64,000 nt of DNA from Cyanobium sp. NIES-981 (GTDB taxonomy: Bacteria > Cyanobacteriota > Cyanobacteriia > PCC-6307 > Cyanobiaceae). The notes beneath the pieces are model-generated. The model was not told the DNA's origin. It made no database searches and worked only from the letters and a program-made list of their open reading frames with translations. The stretch is taken from contig NZ_LT578417.1 in assembly GCF_900088535.1 (NCBI RefSeq), positions 2,108,001 to 2,172,000 of the forward strand, in the 5' to 3' direction. Below are positions 16,894 through 28,649 of the stretch, in pieces. The position numbers and the translations under genes are program-made. The stretch's first letter is position 1; each line of letters starts with the position of its first letter.

Positions 16894-17818
16894 GACCTGT
16901 CTCCAGCACCTGCAGCAGATACTCCCCGTAGCCGCTCTTGCGCAAGGGGGCCGCCAGGGCCGCCAGCTGCCCGTCGTCGATCCAGCCCATGCGCCAGGCC
17001 ACCTCCTCAGGGCAGCCCACCTTGAGGCCCTGGCGGTGCTCCAGGGTGCGGATGTAGCTGCCGGCCTCATGGAGGGAATCGCAGGTGCCGGTGTCGAGCC
17101 AGGCCATGCCGCGGCCCATCAGTTCCACCTTCAGCAGCCCCTCCTCCAGGTACTGGCGGTTGAGATCGGTGATCTCGAGCTCACCCCGATCGGAGGGCAC
17201 CACCCGGCGGGCGCGCTCCACAACGGTGTCGTCGTAAAAATAGAGGCCCGTGACCGCGTAGCGGCTCTTCGGCTGGGCGGGCTTCTCCTCGATGCTCAGA
17301 ACCCGCCCGTTGCCATCAAACGCCACCACGCCGTAGCGCTCCGGGTCACGAACGGGATAGGCGAACACGATGGCCCCCTCGCCCTGGCCGTTGCAGCCCT
17401 GAAGCTGGGGGCTGAACTCGTGGCCGTGGAACAGGTTGTCGCCCAGCACCAGCGCGGCAGGGGCCCCGGACAGAAACGCCTCACCGATCAGAAACGCCTG
17501 GGCCAGACCATCCGGGCTGGGCTGCACGGCGTAGGCAATGGCCATGCCCCAGCGGCTGCCATCACCCAGCAGGCGCTGGAAGGCCTCCTGATCGGTGGGC
17601 GTCGTGATGATCAGCACCTCGCGGATCCCCGCCAGCATCAGCGTGCTGAGCGGGTAATAGATCATCGGTTTATCGAACACCGGCAGCAGCTGCTTGCTCA
17701 CGCCCACCGTGATCGGATGGAGCCGGGTGCCGCTACCTCCCGCCAAGATGATGCCTTTGCGCTCGGGACTCAAGGCTTCGGCGTGACTGGGAAGATGATG
17801 CCACGGACGCGATGCCAT
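16883..17818 (-). CDS. rfbA: Glucose-1-phosphate thymidylyltransferase
   Basis: ATG 17818 gives 311 residues. A TTG at 17773, nearer to the conserved block, would shorten the N-terminus by 15 residues. [17 protein letters not shown] is the nucleotide-binding signature, with [57 protein letters not shown] and GELEITDLN following in RmlA order. It makes dTDP-glucose, the committed step for rhamnose. The ATG overlaps head-to-head with the ATG of the acetyltransferase gene inside a CCATGG palindrome, so its promoter must lie within that neighbour. Confidence 0.95.
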   Translation of the reverse strand: MASRPWHHLPSHAEALSPERKGIILAGGSGTRLHPITVGVSKQLLPVFDKPMIYYPLSTLMLAGIREVLIITTPTDQEAFQRLLGDGSRWGMAIAYAVQPSPDGLAQAFLIGEAFLSGAPAALVLGDNLFHGHEFSPQLQGCNGQGEGAIVFAYPVRDPERYGVVAFDGNGRVLSIEEKPAQPKSRYAVTGLYFYDDTVVERARRVVPSDRGELEITDLNRQYLEEGLLKVELMGRGMAWLDTGTCDSLHEAGSYIRTLEHRQGLKVGCPEEVAWRMGWIDDGQLAALAAPLRKSGYGEYLLQVLETGHAG

Positions 17819-18275
17819 GGTGCCGATCCAGCTGCTCCGCCATGCCCCCGGCGCGCCCGGTCTGCGCTGGCTTGGCCTGGGGCCCGGGCTTCGCCCGACC
17901 CGCGGGCTGCTGAAGCTGCAGCGGCTGTTCAACCACCACGCCTTCTGGGCGCAGCAGCGCAGCTATCCCCAGCTGCGGCGCCTCCTGGCCGGCAGCCCCG
18001 TGGTGGTGAGCCTGTGGCGCGGCAAGCGGCTGGTGGGCTTCGGGCGGGCCAGCAGCGATGGGGTGTGCCGGGCCGTGCTCTGGGATGTGGTGGTGGCCGG
18101 TGATCTGCAGGGCCGGGGCCTGGGCCGGCAGATGGTGGAGGGGCTGCTCAGCGATCCCCGGCTGCGCCGGGTGGAGCGGGTGTACCTCATGACCACCAAC
18201 AGCGCCGGCTTCTACGAACAACTGGGCTTCCAGCGGGTGGAGAGCCAGCATCTGCTCGCGCGCCACCCGGGCTAG
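17817..18275 (+). CDS. GNAT-family N-acetyltransferase
   Basis: The 152-residue protein carries a GNAT core: [22 protein letters not shown], the acetyl-CoA loop [16 protein letters not shown] (Q/R-x-x-G-x-G) and a late [19 protein letters not shown], which is the usual strand-helix end. A ~45-residue N-terminal extension precedes it. Small cyanobacterial GNATs of this kind have various roles, and no substrate is evident here. The start ATG overlaps the divergent rfbA start by two bases. The stop overlaps the convergent ribH stop region by 4 bp. Confidence 0.85.
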   Translation: MVPIQLLRHAPGAPGLRWLGLGPGLRPTRGLLKLQRLFNHHAFWAQQRSYPQLRRLLAGSPVVVSLWRGKRLVGFGRASSDGVCRAVLWDVVVAGDLQGRGLGRQMVEGLLSDPRLRRVERVYLMTTNSAGFYEQLGFQRVESQHLLARHPG

Positions 18276-18757
18276 GCCGGCAGAGCGCTCATCAGACTGC
18301 CCATCTCCAGGGCCTGCAGCCCGTAGCTCCAGCCCAGGTTGCTCTTGATGCCGGCCCGCTCCAGCGCCTGCTGCATCGTGTCGGTGGTGAGCACCCCGAA
18401 GATCACCGGCACGCCGGTCTGGCGGCTGACGGCGGCCACGCCCTTGCTCACCTCGCTCACCACCACGTCGAAGTGGGGGGTATCGCCGCGGATCACGGCC
18501 CCCAGGGTGATCACCACCTGGTAGCGGCCGCTGGCCGCCAGGCGCTGGGCCACCAGGGGAATCTCGAAACTGCCCGGCACCCAGGCCACATCGAGCTGGC
18601 TGCTGGAGGCGGAGGTGTCAATGCCGTGGCGGCTGAGGCAATCGAGGCAGCCGCTCAGCAGCTTGGCGGTGACCAGATCATTGAAACGGGCCACCACCAC
18701 GCCGATGCGGAGGGCATCGGCCCCGATGAAGCGGCCCTCGAAGATCGCCACAGGCAA
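18272..18757 (-). CDS. ribH: 6,7-dimethyl-8-ribityllumazine synthase
   Basis: At 161 residues this is the usual RibH length. [18 protein letters not shown] near the N-terminus, [37 protein letters not shown] (catalytic His) and [20 protein letters not shown] are highly conserved. It condenses the ribityl-pyrimidine with dihydroxybutanone phosphate in riboflavin synthesis. The gene follows psbZ on the same strand with an 88-bp gap, and the two may be co-transcribed. I see no FMN riboswitch upstream. Confidence 0.96.
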   Translation of the reverse strand: MPVAIFEGRFIGADALRIGVVVARFNDLVTAKLLSGCLDCLSRHGIDTSASSSQLDVAWVPGSFEIPLVAQRLAASGRYQVVITLGAVIRGDTPHFDVVVSEVSKGVAAVSRQTGVPVIFGVLTTDTMQQALERAGIKSNLGWSYGLQALEMGSLMSALPA

Positions 18758-18845
18758 GCGCCACCAGCGTGGCGAGGTCTAGGTGTCCTCAGGGTAGAAG
18801 CCCTGCTGCAGCGGGTTCGGAGCTGCCAGGCCCGGACGGACAGCC

Positions 18846-19034
18846 TCAGACCACGAAGAAGCTCATGCCCCAGTTCACCAGCACCAGGGCCACCCAGGCG
18901 ATGCCGCCGATCAGGATCAGCCGGTTGGAGCGGCCGCTGTCCTCACTGCTGGCATAGAGCACGGGCACCGCCACGATGAGGGCGAACGACATCACCACCA
19001 GGGCCAGAACGGTGAGCGTGTTGAGGATCTGCAT
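18846..19034 (-). CDS. psbZ: Photosystem II protein PsbZ (Ycf9)
   Basis: This is a 62-residue protein with two membrane helices (about 4-25 and 38-60) joined by the stromal loop YASSEDSGRSNRLI, which is characteristic of PsbZ. It ends WGMSFFVV. PsbZ stabilises the photosystem II core periphery and its association with antennae. It is direct evidence of an oxygenic phototroph. The gene is transcribed towards ribH. About 160 bp separate its start from the divergent mutS GTG. Confidence 0.94.
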   Translation of the reverse strand: MQILNTLTVLALVVMSFALIVAVPVLYASSEDSGRSNRLILIGGIAWVALVLVNWGMSFFVV

Positions 19035-19194
19035 GGAACAGCGGCGTCGCCGGGGCCGGTCAGTGGCCGGATTCTCACATGGGCCCCCCGGGCCTTCGGG
19101 GCCACCCCTCGGGATCCTTCACAAGTTGTCGGGCAGCGCCAGGCGGGCCGCCGGTGTCCTGCGCCTACGATCGGACCCACCCAAGCGCTGAGCC

Positions 19195-22047
19195 GTGGCC
19201 GCGGAAGCCGATCAGCAGCTTTCGCTCGTTCCGGAGCTGGCCCTGCAGGGCTCGCTGTTCGCCGACGGCCCTGCTGAGGGCCCTGCTGAGGGCCCTGCTG
19301 ACAGCCGTGCCGAGGGGCCCGGCCACGGCCCTGATCACAGCCCTGATCACGCTCCCCATCACGGCGGAACGGATCCAGGGGAGGGGGCGGCCACGCCGGT
19401 GCCGGCCGATCCCCTGGCCGCCGCCGCCGCAAGACCCCGGCGGCGGCAACGGCGCCAGGCCAAGCCGGCCGGGCCCGGCGCCCCTGCGGCCGCCGACCCC
19501 GGGTCGGACCTGCCCCCCTGGCACCACCACAGCCTGGTGGATCCGGCCCAGCTCACGCCGATGCTGCGCCACTACGTGGAGCTCAAGCGCGCCCACCCCG
19601 AGCGGGTGCTGCTCTACCGCCTGGGCGACTTCTTCGAGTGCTTCTTCGAGGACGCCATCGCCCTCTCGCGCCTGCTGGAGCTCACCCTCACCGGCAAGGA
19701 GGGCGGCAAGGCGATCGGCCGGGTGCCGATGGCCGGCATCCCCCACCACGCCGCCGAGCGCTACTGCGCCGATCTGGTGCGTCGCGGCCTCAGCGTGGCC
19801 CTCTGCGACCAGCTGGAGACCACCGCCGCCAAGGGCGAGCTGCTGCGCCGCGACATCACCCGGGTGCTCACCCCCGGCACGGTGATCGAGGAGGGCATGC
19901 TGGCGGCCCGCCGCAACAACTGGCTCTGCGCCGTGGTGCTGGAGCCCCCCGGCAGCGGCGCCCGCTGGGGCCTGGCCGTGGCCGACGTGAGCACGGGGGA
20001 ATTCCGGGTCACCGAGCAGCAGGGCAGCGATGCCCTCCATCAGGAGCTGCTGCAGGTGGAGGCCGCCGAGGTGCTCTGGCCCGCAGCTGCAGAGCCAGCC
20101 GCGCAGGCAGGGGCGGGGGCAGAGGGGGCGGCAGCGGCGCCGGCCTGGTGTCCGCCGGCGCTGCAGCTCACCCCCCTGGCCCGCACCCCGTTCGAGAAGC
20201 CCGAGGCCACGGCCACCCTGCAGCAGCGCTTCCATCTGGCCAGCCTGGCCGGCCTCGGCCTCACGGAGCACCCCCTGGCCCTGCGGGCCGCCGGGGGCCT
20301 GGTGGCCTACCTGGACAGCACCCAGAACGGACGGGTGCCGCTCGATCCCCCCACCTGCTGGCATGCGGGCGATGCCCTGGTGCTCGATGCCGCCACCCGC
20401 CGCAACCTCGAGCTCACCCGCACCCAGATGAACGGCGGCTTCGAGGGGTCGCTGCTGTGGGCCCTCGACCGCACCCACACCGCCATGGGCGGGCGCTGCC
20501 TGCGCCGCTGGCTGGAGGCACCCCTGCTGGACCGGCAGGCGATCGAAACGCGCCAGGCCGCCGTGGGCGAGCTGGTGGAGGGACGGCCGCTGCGGCTGAA
20601 CCTGCGCCGGCTGCTGCGGCCGATGGGGGATCTGGAGCGGCTGGCGGGCCGGGCCGGGGCCGGCACCGCCTCGGCGCGCGACCTGGTGGCCCTGGCCGAT
20701 GGCCTCGAGCGGCTGCCGCAGCTGGCCGCCCTGCTGGCGGACTGCGCGGCCGCCCCCCTGCGGCGGCTGGCCCAGCCCTGGCCGGAGCTGGAGGCCCTGG
20801 CCGCGGACCTGCGCCACGTGCTGCTCGAGTCGCCTCCCCTCTCCCTCACCGACGGCGGCCTGATCCACGACGGCGTCGATCCTCTGCTGGACGGGCTGCG
20901 CAACCAGCTCGACGACCAGGACGCCTGGCTGGCCCAGCAGGAGTCCAGCGAGCGGGCCGCCAGCGGCATCGCCGGCCTGCGGCTGCAGCACCACCGCACC
21001 TTCGGCTACTTCCTGGCCGTGAGCAGGGCCCGGGCCGCTGCGGTGCCGGACCACTGGATCCGCCGCCAGACCCTGGCCAACGAGGAGCGCTTCGTCACCC
21101 CGGCGCTCAAGGGCCGCGAGGCCGAGATCCAGCAGCTCAGGGCGCGGGCCGCCCAGCGGGAATACGAGCTGTTCTGCCAGCTGCGCGGCCGGGCCGGCGA
21201 GCAGGCCGCCCGCATCCGCCAGGCCGCCCGGCTCGTGGCCGCGCTCGATGCCCTGGCCTCCCTCGCCGAGGTGGCCGCCACCGGCGGCTACTGCCGGCCC
21301 AGCCTCACCGGCGGCCGGGAGCTGGAGATCGAGGCCGGCCGCCATCCGGTGGTGGAGCTGCTGCTGGTGAACGACGCCTTCACCGCCAACGGCGTGGCCC
21401 TGGGCGGGGAGGGCAGCGGCCCCGGCAGCTCCCCCGACCTGCTGATCCTCACCGGCCCCAACGCCAGCGGCAAGAGCTGCTATCTGCGCCAGACCGGGCT
21501 GCTGCAGCTGATGGCCCAGATGGGCAGCTGGATCCCGGCCCGCTCCGCCCGGCTGGGCATCGCCGACCGGATCTTCACCCGCGTGGGCGCCGGCGACGAT
21601 CTGGCCGCCGGCCAGTCCACCTTCATGGTGGAGATGGCCGAGACGGCCAACATCCTCCACCACGCCACGGCCCGCTCCCTGGTGCTGCTCGATGAGATCG
21701 GCCGCGGCACCGCCACCTTCGACGGCCTGTCGATCGCCTGGGCCGTGGCCGAGGAGCTGGCCCAGGGCATCGGCGCCCGCACCATCTTCGCCACCCACTA
21801 CCACGAACTCAACGAGCTGGCGGAGCTGCTGCCCAACGTGGCCAACGCCCAGGTGCTGGTGGAGGAAACCGGCAGCGACCTGCGCTTCCTGCACCGGGTG
21901 GTGCCGGGCGGCGCCAGCCGCAGCTACGGCATCGAGGCGGCACGGCTGGCCGGCGTCCCGGCCTCGGTGCTGCTGCGGGCCCGCCAGGTGCTGAGCCGGA
22001 TCGAGGCCAATTCCCAGGTGCGGGTGGGTCAGCTGCGGGCCGCCTGA
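19195..22047 (+). CDS. mutS: DNA mismatch repair ATPase MutS with repeat-derived N-terminal extension
   Basis: The GTG start gives 950 residues, longer than typical MutS. Residues ~25-56 are encoded by eight degenerate 12-bp repeats and form an acidic, Pro/His-rich linker (GPAE, GPDH units). A basic stretch follows before the mismatch-binding domain ([29 protein letters not shown]). The lever and connector domains follow, then the ATPase with Walker [14 protein letters not shown] (~760), [13 protein letters not shown] and [11 protein letters not shown]. The Phe of [11 protein letters not shown] fits the mismatch-wedge region. MutS recognises mispairs. Its 3' end overlaps the convergent cobH gene by 19 bp. 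Confidence 0.96.
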   Translation: MAAEADQQLSLVPELALQGSLFADGPAEGPAEGPADSRAEGPGHGPDHSPDHAPHHGGTDPGEGAATPVPADPLAAAAARPRRRQRRQAKPAGPGAPAAADPGSDLPPWHHHSLVDPAQLTPMLRHYVELKRAHPERVLLYRLGDFFECFFEDAIALSRLLELTLTGKEGGKAIGRVPMAGIPHHAAERYCADLVRRGLSVALCDQLETTAAKGELLRRDITRVLTPGTVIEEGMLAARRNNWLCAVVLEPPGSGARWGLAVADVSTGEFRVTEQQGSDALHQELLQVEAAEVLWPAAAEPAAQAGAGAEGAAAAPAWCPPALQLTPLARTPFEKPEATATLQQRFHLASLAGLGLTEHPLALRAAGGLVAYLDSTQNGRVPLDPPTCWHAGDALVLDAATRRNLELTRTQMNGGFEGSLLWALDRTHTAMGGRCLRRWLEAPLLDRQAIETRQAAVGELVEGRPLRLNLRRLLRPMGDLERLAGRAGAGTASARDLVALADGLERLPQLAALLADCAAAPLRRLAQPWPELEALAADLRHVLLESPPLSLTDGGLIHDGVDPLLDGLRNQLDDQDAWLAQQESSERAASGIAGLRLQHHRTFGYFLAVSRARAAAVPDHWIRRQTLANEERFVTPALKGREAEIQQLRARAAQREYELFCQLRGRAGEQAARIRQAARLVAALDALASLAEVAATGGYCRPSLTGGRELEIEAGRHPVVELLLVNDAFTANGVALGGEGSGPGSSPDLLILTGPNASGKSCYLRQTGLLQLMAQMGSWIPARSARLGIADRIFTRVGAGDDLAAGQSTFMVEMAETANILHHATARSLVLLDEIGRGTATFDGLSIAWAVAEELAQGIGARTIFATHYHELNELAELLPNVANAQVLVEETGSDLRFLHRVVPGGASRSYGIEAARLAGVPASVLLRARQVLSRIEANSQVRVGQLRAA
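19267..19362 (+). repeat. Eight degenerate 12-bp tandem repeats in the mutS 5' coding region
   Basis: Units begin ggccctgctgag (twice exact), then ggccctgctgac, and diverge through ggccctgatcac to gctccccatcac. They keep the reading frame and encode tetrapeptides [28 protein letters not shown] and APHH. Copy-number change would alter linker length without a frameshift. Confidence 0.85.
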
Positions 22048-22706
22048 CGCCAGCCGGCCCGCAGCAGCGCGTTGCAGGCCGCCGCCACCAGGCCCGCCCC
22101 GCCCCGGGAGCCCTCCAGGCGCACCTGGGGCAGGCCGCTGGCCGCCAGGTGCCGCTTGCTGGCCTGCACCCCCACGAAGCCCACCGGCATGCCGATCACC
22201 AGGGCCGGGGGCGGCACCGCAGCGGCGGCCACCAGCTCCAGCAGCCGCTCCAGCGCCGTGGGGGCGCTGCCCACCAGCACCACCAGGCCCCCGCCCAGCT
22301 CCAGCAGGGCCCGCTCCATGCCCACGGCGGTGCGGGTGGTGCCGGCGGGAGCCGTGGCTGGTGCCCAGGCGAGCACGTCCTGCACCGGATTGGCGAAGGT
22401 GCGGGCCGCCATCGGCGCCACGGCCGCCGCCGCCATGGCCGTGTCGGTGAGGATCGGCGCCCCCGCCGCCAGGGCTGCCGCAGCGGCGGCGCAGGCGCCT
22501 GCGCTGCAGTGGAGATCGGCCGCGATGGACACGTCGCCGCAGCTGTGGATGCAGCGCTCCAGCACAGCGCGCTCAAGCGGATCGGCGGGAGGCGCGATGC
22601 CGCGGGCGGTCAGCTCGGCGCGGATCAGCCGCAGGCTTTCCAGAAAGATCGGATGATCCGTGAGGATGGGGCGGTCGATGGGGTCGGGCGCGACGGTCGG
22701 GCGCAC
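22029..22706 (-). CDS. cobH: Precorrin-8X / cobalt-precorrin-8 methylmutase
   Basis: GTG 22706 gives 225 residues. [33 protein letters not shown] (catalytic His after the Cys), [13 protein letters not shown] and [21 protein letters not shown] are CobH/CbiC signatures. [23 protein letters not shown] closes the domain. It moves the methyl group from C11 to C12 to form hydrogenobyrinic (or cobyrinic) acid in the pseudocobalamin/cobalamin pathway. cbiD elsewhere in the window belongs to the same route. The symbol cbiC would be equally valid. Confidence 0.94.
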   Translation of the reverse strand: MRPTVAPDPIDRPILTDHPIFLESLRLIRAELTARGIAPPADPLERAVLERCIHSCGDVSIAADLHCSAGACAAAAAALAAGAPILTDTAMAAAAVAPMAARTFANPVQDVLAWAPATAPAGTTRTAVGMERALLELGGGLVVLVGSAPTALERLLELVAAAAVPPPALVIGMPVGFVGVQASKRHLAASGLPQVRLEGSRGGAGLVAAACNALLRAGWRQAARS

Positions 22707-22770
22707 CAGACCCTATGCACTCCCCGATGCGCCCCGGGCCCGCCACACCGCTACGTGATGCCGATTCGCC

Positions 22771-23775
22771 ATGCCGATCCATCTGCTCTGGGGCGATGAC
22801 GAGGCCGCCCGAGGCCGCCGGGTGGAGGCCCTGATCGCCGAGCTGGTGGATCCGGCCTGGGCCGCGATCAACCTCAGTCGGCTGGATGGCCAGGACGCCG
22901 CCCAGGCGGCCCGGGCCCTCGAGGAGGCGCGCACCCCCCCCTTCGGCGGCGGTGCACGGCTGGTGCTGCTGCAGCGCAGCCCCTTCTGCAACCAGTGCCC
23001 GGCCGAGCTGGCGGAGAGCTTCGAAGCCACCCTGCCGCTGATCCCGCCCAGCTGCCATCTGCTGCTGGTGCATGCCGCGAAACCGGATGGCCGCCTGCGC
23101 ACCACCAAGGCACTGCAGAAGCTGGTGAAGGCTGGCGAGGCGGAGGAGCAGGCGTTCCAGCTGCCGGCCATCTGGGATGGCGCCGGCCAGGTGGAGCTGG
23201 TGCACCGCACGGCGCGGGAGCTGGGCCTGCAGCTGGAGCCGGGGGCCGCCGAAGCCCTCAGTGAGGCCATCGGCAACGACAGCGCCCGGCTGGCCAGCGA
23301 GCTGGAGAAACTGCAGCTCTTCGGCCGGGGGCCGGGGGGCACCGGCGGGCCGATCAGCGTGGCGGCCGTGCAGGCCCTGGTGGGCGGCCACAGCACCAGC
23401 GCCCTGGCGGTGGGGGATGCCCTGCTGGAGGGCGAGCCGGTGACCGCCATCGCCCTGGTGGAATCCCTGCTGGAGCAGGGCGAGCCGGCCCTGCGCATCG
23501 TGGCCTCCCTCACCAGCCAGATCCGCGGCTGGCTCTGGGTGGCGCTGCTGGATCAGCGGGGCGAGCAGGACGTGGCGGTGATCGCCAAGGCGGCTGGCAT
23601 CGGCAACCCCAAGCGGATCTACGTGATGCGCAAGCAGATCCGCGGCCGCCCCGCCGGCCGCTTCCTCACCCTGCTGAGCCAGCTGCTGGATGTGGAGGCC
23701 GCCCTCAAGCGCGGCGCCGATCCGGGGGATGCCTTCCGCGACGGCTTCCTGTTCGCCGCGGCCCACGGCCGATAA
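22771..23775 (+). CDS. holA: DNA polymerase III delta subunit
   Basis: The 334-residue protein starts MPIHLLWGDDEAARGRRVEAL, the degenerate P-loop area of HolA. LEEARTPPFGGGARLVLLQRSPF, SCHLLLVHAAKPDGRLRTTKAL, GNDSARLASELEKLQLF and a late LTSQIRGWLWVALLD follow in the clamp-loader delta order. It opens the beta clamp within the clamp-loader complex together with the dnaX product found later in the window. The following lysC starts 33 bp downstream on the same strand. Confidence 0.93.
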   Translation: MPIHLLWGDDEAARGRRVEALIAELVDPAWAAINLSRLDGQDAAQAARALEEARTPPFGGGARLVLLQRSPFCNQCPAELAESFEATLPLIPPSCHLLLVHAAKPDGRLRTTKALQKLVKAGEAEEQAFQLPAIWDGAGQVELVHRTARELGLQLEPGAAEALSEAIGNDSARLASELEKLQLFGRGPGGTGGPISVAAVQALVGGHSTSALAVGDALLEGEPVTAIALVESLLEQGEPALRIVASLTSQIRGWLWVALLDQRGEQDVAVIAKAAGIGNPKRIYVMRKQIRGRPAGRFLTLLSQLLDVEAALKRGADPGDAFRDGFLFAAAHGR

Positions 23776-23808
23776 TCAGCCGTTGCGATCACGCCGGATC
23801 CCGCGCCC

Positions 23809-25650
23809 ATGGCCCTGCTGGTTCAGAAATTCGGGGGCACCTCGGTGGCCGACGTGGAGCGGATCCAGGCGGTGGCGCGGCGGGTCGCCCACTGCCGCGA
23901 GGAGGGCCATGAACTGGTGGTGGTGGTGTCGGCCATGGGCCACACCACCGATGAGCTCACCGGCCTGGCCCGGGCGATCAGCGGCGATCCGCCGCAGCGG
24001 GAGATGGACATGCTGCTGGCCACCGGCGAGCAGGTGTCGATCGCGCTGCTCTCGATCGCTCTCCATGCCGAGGGGGTGCCGGCGGTATCGATGACCGGAC
24101 CCCAGGCCGGCATCGTGACCGAATCGGCCCACGGCCGCGCCCGCATCCTGGAGATCCGCACCGAGCGGCTGCGCCGCCTGCTCGATGAGGGCCACGTGGT
24201 GGTGGTGGCGGGCTTCCAGGGCACCAGCAGCGGCCCGGGCGGCACCCCGGAGATCACCACCCTCGGCCGCGGCGGCTCCGACACCTCCGCCGTGGCCCTG
24301 GCCGCCGCCCTCGGGGCCGACGCCTGCGAGATCTACACCGATGTGCCCGGGGTGCTCACCACAGACCCGCGCAAGGTGGCCGATGCCCAGCTGATGGAGC
24401 AGGTGAGCTGCGACGAGATGCTGGAGCTGGCCAGCCTGGGCGCCGCGGTGCTGCACCCGAGGGCCGTGGAGATCGCCCGCAACTACGGCGTGCCGCTGGT
24501 GGTGCGCTCCAGCTGGAGCGATGCCCCGGGCACCCTGCTCACCAGCGGCGAACCGCGCCCGATCGGCATGGGCGGGCTCGAGCTGGGCAAACCCGTGGAT
24601 GGGGCCGAGCTGGAGAGCCAGCAGGCGGTGGTGGCCCTCTCCCACGTGCCGGACCGGCCCGGCGTGGCCGCCCAGCTGTTCGAAGCGCTCGGGGCCGCCG
24701 GCCTGAACGTGGACCTGATCGTGCAGGCCACCCACGTGGGCAGCGGCCCTGGCTCCTACACCAACGACATCGCCTTCACCCTGCCGGAGGCCGACCTCGA
24801 CCGGGCCCAGCTGGTGTGCCGTGAGGTGCTGGCCGGCCTGGGGGCCGATCTGGGCGACGGCGGGGCCCAGCTCAGCGGCGAGGCCGGCATGGCCAAGCTG
24901 AGCATCTCCGGCGCCGGCATCATGGGGCGCCCGGGGGTGGCGGCACGGCTATTCGACACCCTGGCCCGCTACGGCATCAACCTGCGCCTGATCGCCACCA
25001 GCGAGGTGAAGGTGAGCTGCCTGGTGGCGGGCGAGCTGGGCACCAAGGCCCTGCGGGCCGCCGCCGAGGCCTTCGAACTGGGCGAGGCCCAGCTGCGCCA
25101 CGATCCACCCCCCTGCCACGTGGGGGAAGCGGCCGTGCGGGGCGTGGCGCTCGACCGCGACCAGGCCCAGGTGGCCGTGCGCCAGGTGCCCGACCGGCCC
25201 GGCACCGCTGCCGCCGTCTGCCGCGCCCTGGCCGATGCCGGCATCAGCCTCGATGCGATCGTGCAGTCGGAGCGCACCCATGGCAGCGGCAGCCAGCGCA
25301 GCCGCGACATGAGCTTCACCCTGCGCCGCGACGACCGGGGCCGGGCCGAACAGGCCCTCGCCCCCCTGCTGCGGCAGTGGCCGGGTTCACGCTTCGAGGA
25401 GGGCCCGGCCATCGCCCGGGTGAGCGCCGTGGGCGCCGGCATGCCCTGCACCCCCGGCACGGCGGCCCGCATGTTCCGCTGCCTGGCCGAGGCGGACGTG
25501 AACATCGAACTGATCGCCACCAGCGAGATCCGCACCAGCTGCGTGGTGGCGGAACAGGAGGGGGTGCGGGCGCTGCAGGCGGTTCATGCCGCCTTCGGAC
25601 TGGGGGGCACCACGCGGCACCGGGCCGAGGGCACCGAAGCGCCGGTCTGA
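23809..25650 (+). CDS. lysC: Aspartate kinase with four ACT domains
   Basis: The 613-residue protein has a kinase domain (1-~250) with LVQKFGGTSVADVERI, VSAMGHTTDEL, GFQGTSSG and LGRGGSDTSAVALA. Its regulatory half is double the usual length. A tandem ACT pair (VPDRPGVAAQLFEALGAAGL and ISGAGIMGRPGVAARLFDTL) is repeated once more (VPDRPGTAAAVCRALADAGI and SAVGAGMPCTPGTAARMF). The duplicated regulatory module is known from cyanobacterial enzymes and binds threonine/lysine for feedback inhibition. It starts the aspartate family pathway that asd and dapA continue. Confidence 0.95.
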   Translation: MALLVQKFGGTSVADVERIQAVARRVAHCREEGHELVVVVSAMGHTTDELTGLARAISGDPPQREMDMLLATGEQVSIALLSIALHAEGVPAVSMTGPQAGIVTESAHGRARILEIRTERLRRLLDEGHVVVVAGFQGTSSGPGGTPEITTLGRGGSDTSAVALAAALGADACEIYTDVPGVLTTDPRKVADAQLMEQVSCDEMLELASLGAAVLHPRAVEIARNYGVPLVVRSSWSDAPGTLLTSGEPRPIGMGGLELGKPVDGAELESQQAVVALSHVPDRPGVAAQLFEALGAAGLNVDLIVQATHVGSGPGSYTNDIAFTLPEADLDRAQLVCREVLAGLGADLGDGGAQLSGEAGMAKLSISGAGIMGRPGVAARLFDTLARYGINLRLIATSEVKVSCLVAGELGTKALRAAAEAFELGEAQLRHDPPPCHVGEAAVRGVALDRDQAQVAVRQVPDRPGTAAAVCRALADAGISLDAIVQSERTHGSGSQRSRDMSFTLRRDDRGRAEQALAPLLRQWPGSRFEEGPAIARVSAVGAGMPCTPGTAARMFRCLAEADVNIELIATSEIRTSCVVAEQEGVRALQAVHAAFGLGGTTRHRAEGTEAPV

Positions 25651-25762
25651 ACAAGCGCCGGCCTTGGGGCGAGGCTGAGACTGGCTCCCTCGATTGACCG
25701 GAGCCTCAAGGCGTTTGCATCCCTGAGCTGGCAATTCGGATCCCCATCAGGAGCAAGCCTGC

Positions 25763-26545
25763 TTGATTGAGCTCAAGGACTTTGAAGACGGGCTGTCCCG
25801 GGGCGAGTTCTTTCTCGAATACCAGCCGATCGTCTCCCTGCAGGATCTCCGCTGCATCGGTGCCGAAGCCCTGATCCGCTGGCGGCGGCCCAGCGGCGTC
25901 CTGATGCCGGGGCAGTTCATGCCCTGCGCGGAGAACACGCCGGCCTCCGGTGTCCTCACCTACTGGGTGATGGAGACGGCCATTGCCGAGCTCCTGCCGT
26001 GGCTGGAGGACCACCCCGGTTGCCACCTCGCCATCAACGTCCCCCCGGAGATCCTCGGACGCGGAGGGCTCTACCACTACGGGATGAAGACCGACCTCCA
26101 GAAGAGACCCAGGCAGTTGATTCTGGAACTCACCGAGCGGGGACTGCCCGACCACCTGGCGCTGCAGGGTCTCTCCTCGGCCAGGGACCTGGGGGTGAGG
26201 ATCGCTCTCGATGATGTGACCCTGATGGGAGGCGCCAACCTGGCGGCCCTGAGTCGCTGCCCCTTTGACATCATCAAGGTGGACCGCTCCCTGGTTGGGC
26301 TGATCTCGCCGGGAGACGCCCTTCCCAACTGGCTGGAGGGAATCTCGGCCCTGATCCGATCGTCGGAGCTCATGCTGGTGGCCGAGGGCGTGGAGACGGC
26401 GCACCAGCTCCGCGTGCTGCAGGACTACGGCATCCAGGCGGCCCAGGGTTTTCTCTTCTCACGCCCCCTGGCCGCCCCTGAGCTGATCTCCTTCCATCGG
26501 CGCGCTGAGCAGACGGCCATCTCAGGGGGCAGACCGTCAGCCTGA
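25763..26545 (+). CDS. Stand-alone EAL-domain protein (c-di-GMP phosphodiesterase-like)
   Basis: A TTG at 25763 preceded by AGGAG (25749-25753) gives 260 residues. No other start exists before a stop at 25724. It is a bare EAL domain: FFLEYQPIVSLQ, EALIRWRRP (E35-A-L), LAINVPPEIL, LILELTERGL, IALDDV, DIIKVDRSLV, AEGVETAHQL and QAAQGFLFSRPLAAPEL. The catalytic and metal residues, including the Asp pair and the Lys, appear present. The loop after the Asp pair, normally DDFGTG, reads DDVTLMGG, which could affect dimerisation or activity. No sensor domain or signal peptide is present. GC content is lower than in the flanking lysC and uvrB, suggesting later acquisition. Confidence 0.85.
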   Translation: MIELKDFEDGLSRGEFFLEYQPIVSLQDLRCIGAEALIRWRRPSGVLMPGQFMPCAENTPASGVLTYWVMETAIAELLPWLEDHPGCHLAINVPPEILGRGGLYHYGMKTDLQKRPRQLILELTERGLPDHLALQGLSSARDLGVRIALDDVTLMGGANLAALSRCPFDIIKVDRSLVGLISPGDALPNWLEGISALIRSSELMLVAEGVETAHQLRVLQDYGIQAAQGFLFSRPLAAPELISFHRRAEQTAISGGRPSA

Positions 26546-26581
26546 GCTGGCGAGCGCAACCACTGGGCTCCGGTCCGGGGC

Positions 26582-28588
<2,007 letters not shown>

Positions 28589-28649
28589 GGCTGCCATTCT
28601 CGGGGGAGCCATGGGGTTGGTGTGGTCGCCGAGGCGGCAGCGGGGAGGC

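Noticed and set aside
19165-21894. 909-codon frame antisense to mutS
   Set aside because: MutS has all domain motifs. The antisense frame is Gly/Gln/Ala-rich and shows no homology.
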